Shown here one piece after another: positions 11,038 to 22,400 of a stretch of DNA of 64,000 nucleotides. How positions within the stretch are numbered: position 1 is the first letter of the stretch; each line of letters begins with the position of its first letter. Source of the DNA: Spodoptera frugiperda. Taxonomy: Eukaryota; Arthropoda; Insecta; Lepidoptera; Noctuidae. The position numbers and the translations under genes were made by a program. The notes below the pieces were generated by a model that saw only the letters and a program-made list of their open reading frames with translations, had not been told where the DNA came from and searched no databases. Location: assembly GCF_023101765.2 (NCBI RefSeq), contig NC_064237.1, positions 8,837,649-8,901,648 on the forward strand, read 5' to 3'.

Positions 11038-11325
11038 GGTCTGCGGACGGCGAGCAAGGGTAGCTCGCCGCCTGACCAGAACCAGACCGTACGGCGCGTC
11101 GCGTTCCGCGCGCGCCTCAAAGAGCCAGACCACCACAGATGGGGCCCAGTAGGGCTGATGCCTGATTCGGAGCTGCGGACAACGTAAAAGGTTACCGGGG
11201 CTCCGGCTCAAAGCAGGAGAAGGAACGGGGTGGTTTTTAGTCAGTAAGAGTCTGACACTCCCTCCCGCCTCACCCTAGGCGGGAGAAGTCATTGGATGAT
11301 TTTCCCCCTCAAAAAAAAAAAAAAA
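11038..11325 (+). mobile_element. Poly(A) retroposon family A, longest copy, 18-bp target duplication
   Basis: The flanks ggctactttagctgtgcg at 11020-11037 and 11326-11343 are identical, so the ends are exact. The element is GC-rich and ends in a 15-base A-run. Landmarks: gcgcgcctcaaagagccaga, ccaccacagatggggcccag, cggagctgcggac, ggagaaggaacggggtggtt, tcagtaagagtctgacactc, then ccccctc-A(n). I do not see a clear pol III A/B-box pair, so 'SINE' is by size and tail only; a 5'-truncated LINE derivative is possible. It is the parent form for 13 other copies or fragments here. Confidence 0.9.
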
Positions 11326-11639
11326 GGCTACTTTAGCTGTGCGTTCATTTTGAAGGACGCATAGTACCAGCTGTCACTCAAGTATTGTTTATGAATTAGA
11401 TTTAGGGGCCCTGTGCGCTCGCGCGCACTAAGAGACCGCATAGTATCGTTTGTGAATACGGGTGCTAGTTCCATTGTACTCTGTTAAGTAGACTAGTCGA
11501 AGCTTCAAGCTTCACTCAAAGCCTTAACGACCCCCATTCACACAAAAAAAACCTTGAAAAATCAGAGAGACAACCTATAGACAAGAAAATCAAATTAATT
11601 AAAAAGGAAAACATAAATTAAGTTTGCCAGTGTCAAAAA

Positions 11640-11800
11640 TGTCGTTGAAGCGGCCGAGAGCGGGTCACGTTCGGAAACCGAGCTGCGAAATGAAAATAAT
11701 TACACGTCAAATGAGTTGAATGACGCCTATTTAAAATGGCGGATGCGGGCGCGGGGAGCGGGGGGTATACCACGATTTATACCCCACGTCACGGGGAGGC
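11640..11800. promoter_or_regulatory. GC-rich non-repetitive block, possible regulatory element
   Basis: An island of CpG-rich sequence (gcggccgagagcgggtcacg; gatgcgggcgcggggagc) in AT-rich surroundings, with cacgtca/acacgtcaaatga motifs and the inverted pair ggggtata...tatacccc. It matches no repeat family in the window and has no supported coding frame. Its regulatory role is inference from composition and uniqueness only. Confidence 0.25.
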
Positions 11801-12039
11801 AGAACGCTCTCCGTTCCTTTTTAAATTCAGTAAAATTATATATCAAGTGTAGCATAAATAAAATTGATAAAGTAGACTTGGGGAATTCATGTACGTACGG
11901 CTTTCTTTTTTTTTCTTTCATCTTAAATATATGGCCTTTTTGTTTCACATTCATCCTGTTACTTCCTAATAAGTTTTTGTTTAGTTTTTTAGCCTAGTAT
12001 ACTATGTTGATGTTTTTTATGAAATAAACGGATGTTCAG

Positions 12040-12161
12040 TGGCCTTAGTACGAATTTGTTTTACGTTCAACGAGATCGAAACAAAAGCGCGTTGAGCGCT
12101 CTGGTTGTTTGATTCATTGTAGCCGGCCGTTTAACGTAAAAGAAACCCATACTAAGCCCTC
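12040..12161. mobile_element. Palindromic MITE copy (family H)
   Basis: Ends ggccttagtacgaatttg and catactaagccc are inverted. The core gcgcgttgagcgctctggtt and ccggccgtttaacgt match the other H copies, although the second half is partly deleted. Confidence 0.75.
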
Positions 12162-12469
12162 TGCCTATAAGGGTTGAGAGGTCATTCTACACAGCTACAT
12201 GTTGGCACGGCATACTGTATCTAAACTTTTAGAACACAGTGTGAAATAACAAACTTACAGTCCTATACAAATATGAGGCATCAAAGGAAGTCGTTACAAA
12301 GCTATATGGACCATCGAAACACTCTCTCGTATAAATTTAATAGCACTTTGCAACCATGTTAAAGGAAACACATTTCATTTTTAACGACGCGACAATACTT
12401 ACTCGCCATTAAAAATACTTTGTAATATTTTTTCTCTAAAAACTGTATTAAGTATAAAACAGGGAGGTC

Positions 12470-12850
12470 GCTTCAGAGTGGCAACATTACAGCCGGGGTG
12501 GGAAGCGTCAGCGTTTGAATTAAAAAAATAACAGCTACTAAATTATTCTTTCTACTTTCACCTTTCATGACATCGTAATTTTGATTCACATAAATCTGAG
12601 GGAGACGTGAGATATCTTTATCAGAATCTAGTGTTTGATTCCTTAACCTATAAAAATGAAGAGTAAAACCCATAACTCCCCATGGCCGGTAATAGGGTGG
12701 GATATAATCACACTGTAAGTAAAGTATGACGATAAAAATCTGCGCCGTAAAACGTGTCAAATGAGTCGGCGTCAGTCATCAATAAAACTCGGGTTTGAGT
12801 GGGAATATAGCCCTACAAGGTCATTGTCCGACCGACGTTTACTGACCAAA
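12470..12850. promoter_or_regulatory. Non-repetitive block, possible regulatory element
   Basis: Lower repeat content and mixed base composition set this block apart. It contains closely spaced tgagtcggcgtcagtcatca (AP-1/CRE-like cores tgagtc and gtcatc), taatagggtggga and tcatcaataaaa. No supported open frame. Candidate only; conservation would need to be tested. Confidence 0.2.
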
Positions 12851-12859
12851 ATTGTTTGG

Positions 12860-13923
12860 CAAAATACCTTTAATATATTGGAAATCTATATGATTGTTAA
12901 CTGTACAGAGAAATAGGGTTCAAGCTAAATTCGACTGTATATTCAGCCGAAATTGTCTTGTTGATTGGAACATTGTGAAAAAATTGTTATTTCAACAAAA
13001 TCTATTACAAATAGCTATTGACATACATATTTTATATTTTTTTAATAAAATGTATTTTCATTGGCAATTCAGTTATATTATTTTTGTTCCATGTTTATCA
13101 AATCATATTCATTCACATTCAAAATATGATTTGCAAAAAGCAAAAAGCTCAATGGATTGATTGATTAACGTCATTATAATATATTCGTTAAGGTTGATTT
13201 TTAATTGAAACACATAGGTATTCAATCTTTTCGATGATTGATATTCTACAATGTCATCGGAGCTTCATAAATTTTCATTTTAAAAATACATTTTTAAATT
13301 TAAAATTCATGATAAATCTCTTCCAAATGAATGCTATACATTGAACAAAATATTTTTTGTTTAATGTCATTCGTGACAAAATAAATATGTTCTGTCTATA
13401 ATTTGTCATGTCCGATCAAAATTGGCTCAGCAGTTCACGAGTTACAAACCAACAAACGATACGAGACCTGATATTATTTTACCTCGAACCCATATTAACA
13501 AACCGATCCCTTCAACCAACTAACTAACGACCCCTAGAAAATGTAAATAAGCGTAATACATCTTAAGTTTACCTAACATCATTTATCACTTCACTATAAT
13601 AATTTATCTTTCGAAAGAAATCTCCTTTGATAAAAGTGTCATTACTTTATGTCGGTGGAAATTTTAGCGTTCCTCATAGCAATATCACGCCACCTAGTTA
13701 CACAGTGCTATCTCCAACACGAAGTTTAGAAAAATGAGCGCGTTCCATAAACGGATAAGTGCAAGGAGGAATGAAAAATACGGGCACATATCTTAGGATT
13801 ATTAAAAACTTGAACAATGACTGGTTATTTCATAGAGTGGTTCGTTTTCAGTGAATTTTATTGTATCTATGATTTGTTTGTGCGGAATGTATTGTTTGTC
13901 ATGATATAATATTAAAGCTATAG
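12860..13923. other. No gene recognised
   Basis: AT-rich. The 88-codon plus frame at 12894-13160 is rich in F, I, H and K as expected of chance AT-rich frames. A short fragment at 13405-13450 (gatcaaaattggctcagcag) resembles Helitron or LINE tails. Confidence 0.45.
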
Positions 13924-14220
13924 GTACTTTTCCACGAGGGATGTGCTATGTTACGTTGCTGTGGATGCGTTTGGTATCTATCAATCATATTCATTGGTAC
14001 ACATTTCTTAGCACTGGTGGAAACGGATTCAGCTATGCTATGTCTTTTATATGGAAAGATGCATGGTATGGAGCTTCCCTACTATCGATAAATCGCATAC
14101 TCGAGCTGCGCGTCCTCCTCGCAAAGCGACATAGCTTAGTATCAGTAGAAACGGTCACACTGTTTCACAGCTTTGCTATACATAACACAGCTACATAACA
14201 CATCTCTGGTGGAAAAGCAC
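13924..14220. mobile_element. MITE family F copy
   Basis: Terminal inverted repeats cttttccacgagggatgtg and cacatctctggtggaaaag, with the shared interior (gcatggtatggagcttccct, catagcttagtatcagt). Subterminal repeats of ctatgt/acatag are typical of the family. About 297 bp, with no coding. Confidence 0.85.
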
Positions 14221-15164
14221 TCTATTACGATTTATAGAACAAGTTTTTCTCCGAACCTGTGATAATATTTGCAAAGTAAACGAATATATTATGTACCTAA
14301 AATTATTTTTCGGAGAATCATGTGGGAGGTAAACTTATTTTTTCATATTGAATAGTATCTAACTTTACTTAATCTGTGATTTTGACCCTTAGGTAGACCT
14401 AGAAGTAGGAGGTCGAGGTAGACTGACCTCTATAATAATACCTCTAAGTCTTAACCTTACACAACATTGAACATTAACAACTATTAGAATCAATTCAAAC
14501 AGACTCCGGGCCTGCACACAAAAACGCCAACTATTTACTCAAAAATATGCAAAGAGGTTGTAAAATCCCTGCGCTCGCTATAATAACGTTGATGCGCGAT
14601 CAGCAAAAACAGCGTCGGTCACGAGTATTTCATGCTAGTATACCTGACTACCAATTTATAACGCGGCCAAACTCCCACGGTCGTTGTCAACGCGTGATTC
14701 ATGACTGCAGAAAACTGCGACATTTAAAAAGCAGGCCATTGAAAACAGTGTGGACGCATTCTTTCAACTCATAGTGTATATAGGTTAATGCATGCTCCTA
14801 TTTACTGTAATAAACAAGCGGTGAACGTAGCTATACAGAAAAACCACAGGTAAACATTATAGCGAAACTACGGACGCGTAATGAGGTTCTGTAAGTTTCT
14901 GCTAGTAGTTAATGGGTCGGTTTGATAGTACACCCAGATACTGTGATGAATTTTGTTGCCTTAGTATGTAGCTATATACACTGCCATACCCCAACAGAAT
15001 ACAATGCCCCTTCTAATTAAATTAAACGCAGAATATAACATCAGATTGCGTTCAAGGAAGACGTTCGCCTAAAATAGACTTCCAAAGCGACGTCCCGAAA
15101 ATTATGTTTACCCATATCATAAAGTAGCAACATCTAATTTACTGGCAATTAATTAACGAAAACG
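14221..15164. other. No gene recognised
   Basis: Mostly AT-rich with a more balanced stretch at 14500-14770. Within that stretch a 75-codon plus frame shows no recognisable motif or partner exon. Confidence 0.4.
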
Positions 15165-15880
15165 CAAGTTCATGTACCACCCTCTCCCACATACATACAC
15201 ATTAGATCATCCGATTCATTAATATCAAACAAGCGGCCGCAAGTAAAAGACACGATCGAACGCAACGCAATAAAATTAGGCTTTATCCCGAGCGGACGCA
15301 GTGAAAGCGACAACACCGGGGGTGGCGGGGAACGGCGGGGGAGTCGTCGGCCCGACCTACTTTCCCGTAGGTTTCTCATCCACAACCCTACCGCACTTGA
15401 ACGACGCGCCGGCATCGCAGCTTTCCTATCGCCGCGTTTATACCACCTACCGACGGCTCCGAGGGAATTCGTACTTCGATGTAAAGCTGACAAAGTGGGA
15501 AGAAAAGCGAGTCGCGAACGGCGACGATCGATCGCGGACGAGTGCCGATAACCATTCGTTTCGGAGGAACGGGATCACAATTAGTGGTGACGTAACGCGG
15601 CTACCGACTGAGTGATTGATGCTCGCGCCCCGAGAAACGATGTAAAAACACGACGCGTATGAAATTAATTCCACAGAAGATTATACTCCAGGCTACGTAG
15701 ATCCGGCCGTGCCAGGCCAGCTCCCGGGGGTCTCGTAAAGCGCGGCGCTTCGGACAGTATCAACCCGCGTATTAATAACACCATACTGCGATCACAAATC
15801 CACCTGGAAAACGCGGTGATAATGGAAATATTCGCTTCGGGTCGTTAGTTGTAGCCGCCTGCGGACAGCTTTATGGCAAC
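15165..15880. promoter_or_regulatory. CpG-rich non-repetitive island, possible enhancer or alternative promoter
   Basis: The second-most GC-rich stretch of the window after the 56.6-57.8 kb exon island. It is dense in CpG (gcgagtcgcgaacggcgacg; gatcgatcgcggacgag) and unlike any repeat family here. Overlapping open frames on both strands (minus 15493-15170, plus 15301-15615) cancel as coding evidence; neither has a motif, and long frames are expected in GC-rich DNA. Position inside a putative 56-kb intron fits an intronic enhancer or an alternative first exon. No start site or splice signal could be fixed. Confidence 0.3.
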
Positions 15881-17490
15881 GGACATTTTCGGGTTAATGT
15901 ATGTTACGATAAAGCATTTTAAAAACCCAGACACAGGCATAAAGAAATGGTTTTCTAAATTGACATGTGTATTACAAAGCTTTGAGCGTAGGTGCGTTAT
16001 GGATTTTAATATAATTTTCAGAGCAGAACATTTTCCAGTCACGATACAAATCCGAAAATAATTTTAACGTTTATAATGATGCTCCCCTGGAAGGCTCCGC
16101 AGCTGAACAAAATAATTAATGCGGAGATAATGATGATATTAATACATCTTATTCGAAGGGAGATTTCACAGTAATTTGTATTTCATTTAAATAATATGTT
16201 TATTTGTAAAGTTTATGTTACTTAACTTTAGACGACTTAGTTATTAAGAAAAATATCTTTAATTTCGACTTATTTACTTCAATGAACCCGAAATAGAATA
16301 AATATCACTCCATTAGGCGTTCAACGCCTACTTCGCTGGAAGTTTCTCAACTTTTGGCGTTACGTCATATCGAAATGCTGATATAATAATGTTATAAAAC
16401 ATCCAACTTTTGTATTCCGTGAGGCGTTGTTTTTCTTGAGGTATTCGGAATAATTTTGGGTAACAGCTGTTTTCCTGGTAACCTGACATCTTCATGTTGG
16501 GGATTATCTATCGCTACATCTAGGCTATGACTTGTCCTCTCTTACAGTCAACACAAATGTACCTTAGCAGAACATATTCCCTCATATTTCAATTATAAAA
16601 TTACTGCTCTGAAGCCAACAGGGCCCACGACCCGAAGGTTGAAACAAAACAGAACTGAATAAAGCCAACAAGAAGCGTCAAAGTAAAATGAACTTTCCGC
16701 GTTGAACATTAAACAGGTTATCGTACACTTCGCGGATTGAAGAAGTGTATAACTTGCAAGAAGCCGTTTAGTTTGTACTTGATCGTTTTGTACGTGATCG
16801 AAACTTCTTCTGTTTTGTGTACAGTGAGAACAAGCAAGCGCAGATGTGTATAATCCTTGTATTTTATTTCAGTACAGTGTGCAGAGTAAACTTCAACAAC
16901 TAGGAAACTAAAGATATCAGAAAACTTTAGCTAAGCAGGAGGAAAATTAGTCTGTCTCTTAGTCAATACGTTTATTGTAGTCATAAAAAATATAATATAT
17001 GTTTTTCTTCATATTTATGTATCGTCTAATTTAAGATATCTTTTGTAGAGAGACAGTATAGAAAAGATAGAAATGTATTATTAGTAAATAAATATCATTT
17101 CAAATATAAATAAAATATCATTTATCAAAGAAACGAGATTTTACCTACGTCTTTCTATTGTCTGACAAAAATAAAGTCATCGAAATGAAAATGAGATAAC
17201 CATTCATATACAAAGTATATAGATCTAAAAACATTGTAGTAAATAGTTAAATTCAGAATTTTTACGCCTGACAACCCTAATCGATAATATTGTAAGGATA
17301 AAATCTGGCAAACAATTCGCTACCACCGAAAATTTGCTCCAACCAATATCCTCATTGCTTCACAGAATTCGAGCCCAAAATTACACAAGCAAAACATTGA
17401 TGGATAAAGTTAATTACACCTAAAGCTCAGTACACATAAGAATTAATTTTGTAACTTGATTACATATTAAAATTACAGTGTAATCAACAC
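15881..17490. other. No gene recognised
   Basis: Short overlapping frames on both strands (15845-16061) have no recognisable domain. The sequence near 16090-16150 (ataattaatgcggagataat) has homeodomain-like TAAT cores but nothing that separates it from background. If the primer-binding site at 17496 is real, an unbounded LTR lies at the right edge. Confidence 0.4.
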
Positions 17491-17495
17491 ACAAG

Positions 17496-17510
17496 TGGCG
17501 CCCAACGTGG
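17496..17510 (+). mobile_element. Retroelement primer-binding-site match (tRNA-Lys type), LTR remnant
   Basis: The 15-mer tggcgcccaacgtgg matches the complement of the 3' end of tRNA-Lys(CUU), used as minus-strand primer by several LTR retroelements. It starts 2-5 bases after caacaca, which could be an LTR 3' end (...CA). The following 250 bp could be untranslated leader. I could not define the left LTR, and no gag/pol coding follows, so this is a decayed or solo-LTR remnant at best. Confidence 0.4.
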
Positions 17511-19153
17511 TACTGCGAAGAGAAGTGGAATCGGCCCCCGTTTTGGCTTAATCAAAACTCGATTTAACCGTATTTAGTCCGTCGTTGAAAACCAGCCCTT
17601 TTGGGGGTGGAAAACTTTGTGTCATAGTGATTAATTATCAGTTTGTAAACGATGTGTACGCGGCACGTGCTATCTGATAGTTGAACAGATTTACGAGCAT
17701 AACTTTTGATGCGCTTTTTAAATGGGGTCGGAGTTTGTACAGGGCGGTTGTAATTTAAATCTTGTCGTGTTTTTGAAGTGGTAAGTTTATTTATTGTGTA
17801 TGTTGTGTATAATGTTTCTCAGAAACCTCTTTGGATATGTTGTGAAGTTTTGTTTCTTTCCAGATTAAAACTCTTTGAATTTGTTTGATATGAACAACCG
17901 CAACTTCTTAATAGACATTGCGTAATCGTGTGATTACGATACAAAACGATTTTCTATACTACATATTTAAAAAGTACTACTACTATTAATTTTAAATACC
18001 GTAATTTTCATGTATAAAACCTATTTCTAGAATCGAATAAAACAACACAGCACTCATACCTTAACAACCTACTCAAAAAACAACTTCTAAAAATAGAAAT
18101 CAAATTCTCAATTAACACTACTAATCTAATCAGATTTACCCCTTAACATCAAAACAACCCTCAAATTCGACGTCTGAATAGATTACGAACAAAACAATTA
18201 CTTTGATTAACCCTAAAACGGAGAAGGGGGTCTGTGTTACCCCATAGTAATAAAACAGCCGTCATTCAGACAATAACAAAAGACGTTAAGAAAGAACCAT
18301 GCATTTAGGAAACTGCATACATTTTACATAAATTCTCCTCTTATTTGAAGCTAAAATATTGGCTATAGTCCCGGAGTCTGATTTAGTTCGGGAGCCCACT
18401 GAATAAAGAGTATCACTTATCTTTTTTTGCTATTTTTTTCCTTATGGCACATAGTATTGTGTTGGATATATATATTTCAGCTAAAGGAATGTATGGTTAA
18501 GTAACCATGGAACTAAAATGGAAGTCTTCTTGCTATTTGCTTTTACCTCCTTAGAGTATAACGCTAACAGCTAATATTATGTAATATGTTTGTTTATAAA
18601 AAATACGTTACAAATAAAAATATCCCAAGCGGAAATTTGAGCTGATCTCTAAGCTAGTCGAGTTCCTCGTCAAACATTTACGTGAATACACATAATAATT
18701 AAGATGTATATCTCTCAAAAGTTATAATAAAATTAAACGAAAATTTATTTAAAAGTTATTTTTAAGATTGTCCAGAGACAAACAATAAATTATACCAACT
18801 TTTTGCAATTAATATCTTACTTTGGTCTTAAAACTCTTAAATAACTAAATACATATTTAATCGAAAGAGTTTCGATACTATTATAAAATTCAACCCAATC
18901 AGAGAGAAAAACTTTAAGAAAAAGGTAAGGACCTATATCAATTACTTAATAACTGGAGAACCTTTTCTGATTCTTTATTTATTTGATTAAAGAACGAGCA
19001 ATAATTTCCAAAGGTTTATGGCTGTTCCTGACTACATAAAGTCCCGAAAATAACTTTTATTTTAATGGAACATAAAAGTTATTTTAGAATGAATTTGTTT
19101 GGTTCCTGGTGTGAAAAGTTTTTTGAATATTCTGATTAATTTTTCGAGGATAA
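17511..19153. other. No gene; contains one worn foldback-element half copy
   Basis: AT-rich. The segment 18655-18697 (gctagtcgagttcctcgtca) matches 4302-4340 and the interior of the foldback at 26709-26821. Nothing else assignable. Confidence 0.45.
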
Positions 19154-19415
19154 GTATGCTTTTCCACCAGAGATTTGGTATACTATCTTGCTGTGAATGC
19201 GCTTGTATTCCACAAATCGTATTTATTGGGACACATAGCTTAGCACAGGTAAAATAGACTTAGCTAAGCTATGTTTATCAATACATCGCATACTCGAAAA
19301 TTCATTGCACAGCTACATAGCTTAGTATCAGTGAAAACGGTAACATAGTTTTACAGCTTATCTATTACATCTTCATAGCATAGGTACATAACACATCTCT
19401 GGTAGAAAAACACCC
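19154..19415. mobile_element. MITE family F copy with TAA target duplication
   Basis: Flanked by taa at 19151-19153 and 19416-19418. Inverted ends tgcttttccaccagagat and atctctggtagaaaaaca. The interior matches 41247-41540 with deletions (262 bp). The 3-bp TAA duplication is typical of the PIF/Harbinger superfamily. Confidence 0.85.
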
Positions 19416-19418
19416 TAA

Positions 19419-20907
19419 AAAGAGAGAGACATACATACTGGTATCAGTAATTATATAGTCCATAAAACATTAGTAACATACCAGAATACACCAAGCTAAA
19501 GCAAATACCATGTAAATCCAAAATATTTAATTATGTGACGACTTCATATTGTATGGAACCGAAACGAAAACTTCAAGCTTCAGCCATTTATAGCCACTCA
19601 ATCAACGAATCAATCTTACAACTGACATCTAATAACAACACACACAAACAAATACATGTACCAGGTACCGACATCCTTGCAATACATTTTCCATATACAT
19701 AGACAAAGTACCATGTACTGAATCGGTAGTCTTGTGGCCATACAATCGCCTGGACTGACTGTACACTGGACACTAGCCTCCACCGATGGATAACCAATCA
19801 CTGAATGGCATTGTGTACGTATAAAGCAACGTGGGAAGTGTATTCAACCACGACCAACGTTTATTCAATGAGAAAAATCTATCAGAATTCGGAAACATGA
19901 ACTCACCTCAGTATTCGGTTGTTTTACACTATTTTTTTAGGATACCTTTGTCAAATTTGCGCCACCTTATCAGTCCCGAAGGAAAATTTTTAGTCCTATA
20001 CTCATATACATATACTGAATTTAAATAAAATTTAGGAGCAGTTATTAGCTTGTGAAAAGTATAATGACAAGCATTGAGCAAGCGTAGTGATTTATGCTCA
20101 AAATTTCTCCGCACGAGAAGAGACCTTTGGTCTGTATTGGCCAATTATAGGCTGTTGATGTGTGAAAAGCAAAGTCTTAAATCGACTTAACCCAAACGAA
20201 TACTAACAATAAAACGTATGTGCTCATTTTATATGTGCGTTTTGATCTCTAATTTCGCTCATCATAATACACAATCCTTATGCGAAAAGAGTCAATCACA
20301 ATAATTAATTAAGTATATACCTTAAACGTATATTCAAATAAATCCTTTTGAAAAATAACGCATTTCAGCCGAAATCTACTTAGAATATAACAAAAAACAG
20401 ACTAAGTAATAACTATTTGCACATTTATAGGGCTTGTACACATGAACCCATTATTATAGTCACAAAAACAGTTGGGCGACATCGGCATAAATACTATATG
20501 TACTATATGTATAGCCGAAGCACTAAGAAATGCTATTTACCCGACCGTAAGAACCATTCACGTTCCCTTCCATACACGTGTAACTTTTGAACGTATGACC
20601 TCTTTTGTACTCAGATCTGACCTTGAGATAATTTGTTGTCGACTCCAACGTCATGTTGCTTCGCTAACTTGGCGTTTGTAGCCGTTTTTGTTGACACCAC
20701 GTTCTTCGAGACTCTGGGGAATTGATGTGACAGTATTGTTTGGAAAAATGAAGGAAATTGACAAGAAATTACGGGGTGTGTGATGGTTTTGAAGTGTGGA
20801 ATTTAATGTGTTTGGAATTTTCTAAGTGTAAATATCAACCATATCTATGTATATTGAAATAATAAACTCGTGTTTAGGTAATAAATTCATCTTGATTTTG
20901 GTAATGT
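19419..20907. other. No gene recognised
   Basis: Short frames near 19588-20144 and 20472-20681 have no motifs or splice context. The phrase gagcaagcgtagtgatttat (20076) has a counterpart at 25012 (gagcaagcgtggcgattaat), each followed by a cctcttctcgtgcg/cttcgtgcgagatgag-like segment and a shared ggctgttgatgtg/ggctgttaatatg end, indicating an old dispersed repeat of unknown type. Confidence 0.45.
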
Positions 20908-21060
20908 AGAACCCTTAGTATGAGTTTGCTTGACGTGTCTGCTTTCGACGCAATCCGGGCGTTCGGCGCTCTGATTCGTTGGTTTATTCGAACCAGCCAA
21001 TCAGAACACCGATCGCGCTTTCGTTTCGATTACTTCAAACGTAAAGCGAATTCTAAGGTA
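20908..21060. mobile_element. Palindromic MITE copy (family H), longest
   Basis: Inverted ends (acccttagtatgagtttgct against agcgaattctaaggt) and an almost complete palindrome: gcgttcggcgctctgattcg in the left half mirrors ccaatcagaacaccgatcgc in the right. The opposed CCAAT-type motifs (gattggt/ccaatc) recur in all copies. Confidence 0.85.
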
Positions 21061-21864
21061 CAGAATTATCTATAATCACGAATTACTCGTTTTTCAGCTT
21101 TTGTGCTTAAATCTAAGAATATAAGGTCTAAAATGTTTTACTTAACATGCAACACTCCCAGCCAGATTAATATTTGGAAATAATCCAGCAATCAAACTCC
21201 CTGGAAACCATTATAAACTTTCTAACCATAGTTTTAGTTCTTCTCTCAAAGTCTAAAGTCGTTTAGACTGAGTTAATAGTTTTATAAAACTTTCAGGGAA
21301 TATTAAATCAACATTTTGAACTGCACAGCTAATGCATGCGTTTATAATGTGTGTGTGCTTTATTACTTTTATTACCACTACTTAAGAAGAAAAACGTTGT
21401 TAGGTATTTGGTTTAAATATACTAAGTGAACTAATAATTAATCGTACATATGATTACCTATTTCAATAATCATTAAAGTTAATGAAAACGAGAACATTTA
21501 ATTTAGATATTTTGGTTTTGCGTTAGTAAAGAAACAAATAATAATTATTATCTACCTATCGATGAATGCAATGGGAAATAAAATATTTTGTAAACCTTGA
21601 TTTAAAATTGAATAAAATTCTCAGGAAGAAGTTCTGATAATGCGAAGATGGTCAGTTTCATAATGGACCTTATATTAGAGCACGATAGGATTGGCATACG
21701 ATGTGCGTTATAAAAGTCCCTAAATAATTTGACAATAATACATATTCTCCAGTAATACACAAACCCGATACCTCTCTAAACTCCATACAAAATCTACAAC
21801 ACCGACATACAACACACCTCTACAATAAATAATAATTGTTACTAGTAATATAATATTCAGCACT

Positions 21865-22030
21865 AATTGCAGTTAGGCAGATAATGGACAGGCGAGCTCA
21901 ACTGTCGTTATCTGTCGGGCTGCTCAATGGCACGGATACAGCCAGACTAAGTCACTGTCTGCCATTCATACTGCAACTGATTCATGTTCAATCCGATTTA
22001 CTTGTGTCTACATTTCCTCCCAGGTAAGCT
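21865..22030. promoter_or_regulatory. Non-repetitive block, possible regulatory element
   Basis: It contains two opposed GATA-type cores (cagataatgg at about 21876 and gttatctgtc at about 21908) in a compact, non-repetitive, balanced-composition segment. The following cccaggtaagctggg is palindromic; its gtaag is unlikely to be a donor because no coding precedes it. Candidate only. Confidence 0.2.
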
Positions 22031-22117
22031 GGGAAATGGTTTATAATAGAAGGAAATGGCTTCTTCAGTTTTAAATAGTAGGTAATTTTCATTAGTTGCG
22101 TTTATATGAAATGATGA

Positions 22118-22257
22118 ATTAATTATCCGTCAATCACGCTAAAACTACTGAACGGATTTTGATGAAATTTGGTATACAGACTGGATATAAGCTGACTTAG
22201 GTGATAGGATACTTTTTATTCCACAGAAACGTGAGCAAAGCCGCTGAAGGAAGCTAG
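22118..22257 (+). mobile_element. Short Helitron-like repeat ending CTAG-T
   Basis: It contains cgtcaatcacgctaaaacta, tgaacggattttgatgaaat, gctgacttaggtgatagga and a 3' end gaaggaag CTAG (22254-22257) followed by T. A closely related copy is at 51945-52096 and a reversed one at 40847-41009. Confidence 0.65.
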
Positions 22258-22282
22258 TTAAGCTATTTTTTTATTTTCTGTA

Positions 22283-22400
22283 AAGGGGGAAAAGCATCTA
22301 ATGACTTTTCTCGCCTTAGGCGAGGCGAGAAAAGTAGTAGAAGTAGTAAGTAAGAGTCTAATACTCCCGTATTAGACTCTTACTAACTAAAAAGCCGAGT
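22283..22400 (-). mobile_element. Poly(A) retroposon family A copy carrying a perfect hairpin
   Basis: It begins with the family 3' end reversed (ggggg, catctaatgacttttctcgc) and then diverges at 22349-22384, where a 16-bp arm is followed after tccc by its exact reverse complement. The right arm is native family sequence (ttagactcttactaactaaa), so the left arm is a secondary inverted copy made in place. The 5' part is missing. Confidence 0.7.

Larger units (their letters stand above)
10464..11464. mobile_element. Non-autonomous DNA transposon with 23-bp TIRs, host of a nested retroposon
   Basis: Perfect 23-bp terminal inverted repeats lie at 10464-10486 and 11442-11464 (outer end cacccgtattcacaaacg). 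A second, internal inverted pair (10557-10577 and 11377-11397) differs at 2 of 21 positions, so the termini carry paired binding-site-like blocks. Flanking trinucleotides are tta and cta, compatible with a decayed TWA-type duplication, but this is weak. The element contains three 58-bp tandem units and was split by the retroposon at 11038-11325. Without that insert and its duplicated target it is about 695 bp. No transposase is visible. Confidence 0.78.

Noticed and set aside
15170..15674. Frames of 107, 104 and 75 codons in the CpG island at 15 kb
   Set aside because: Opposed overlapping frames with no motif or identifiable splice sites.
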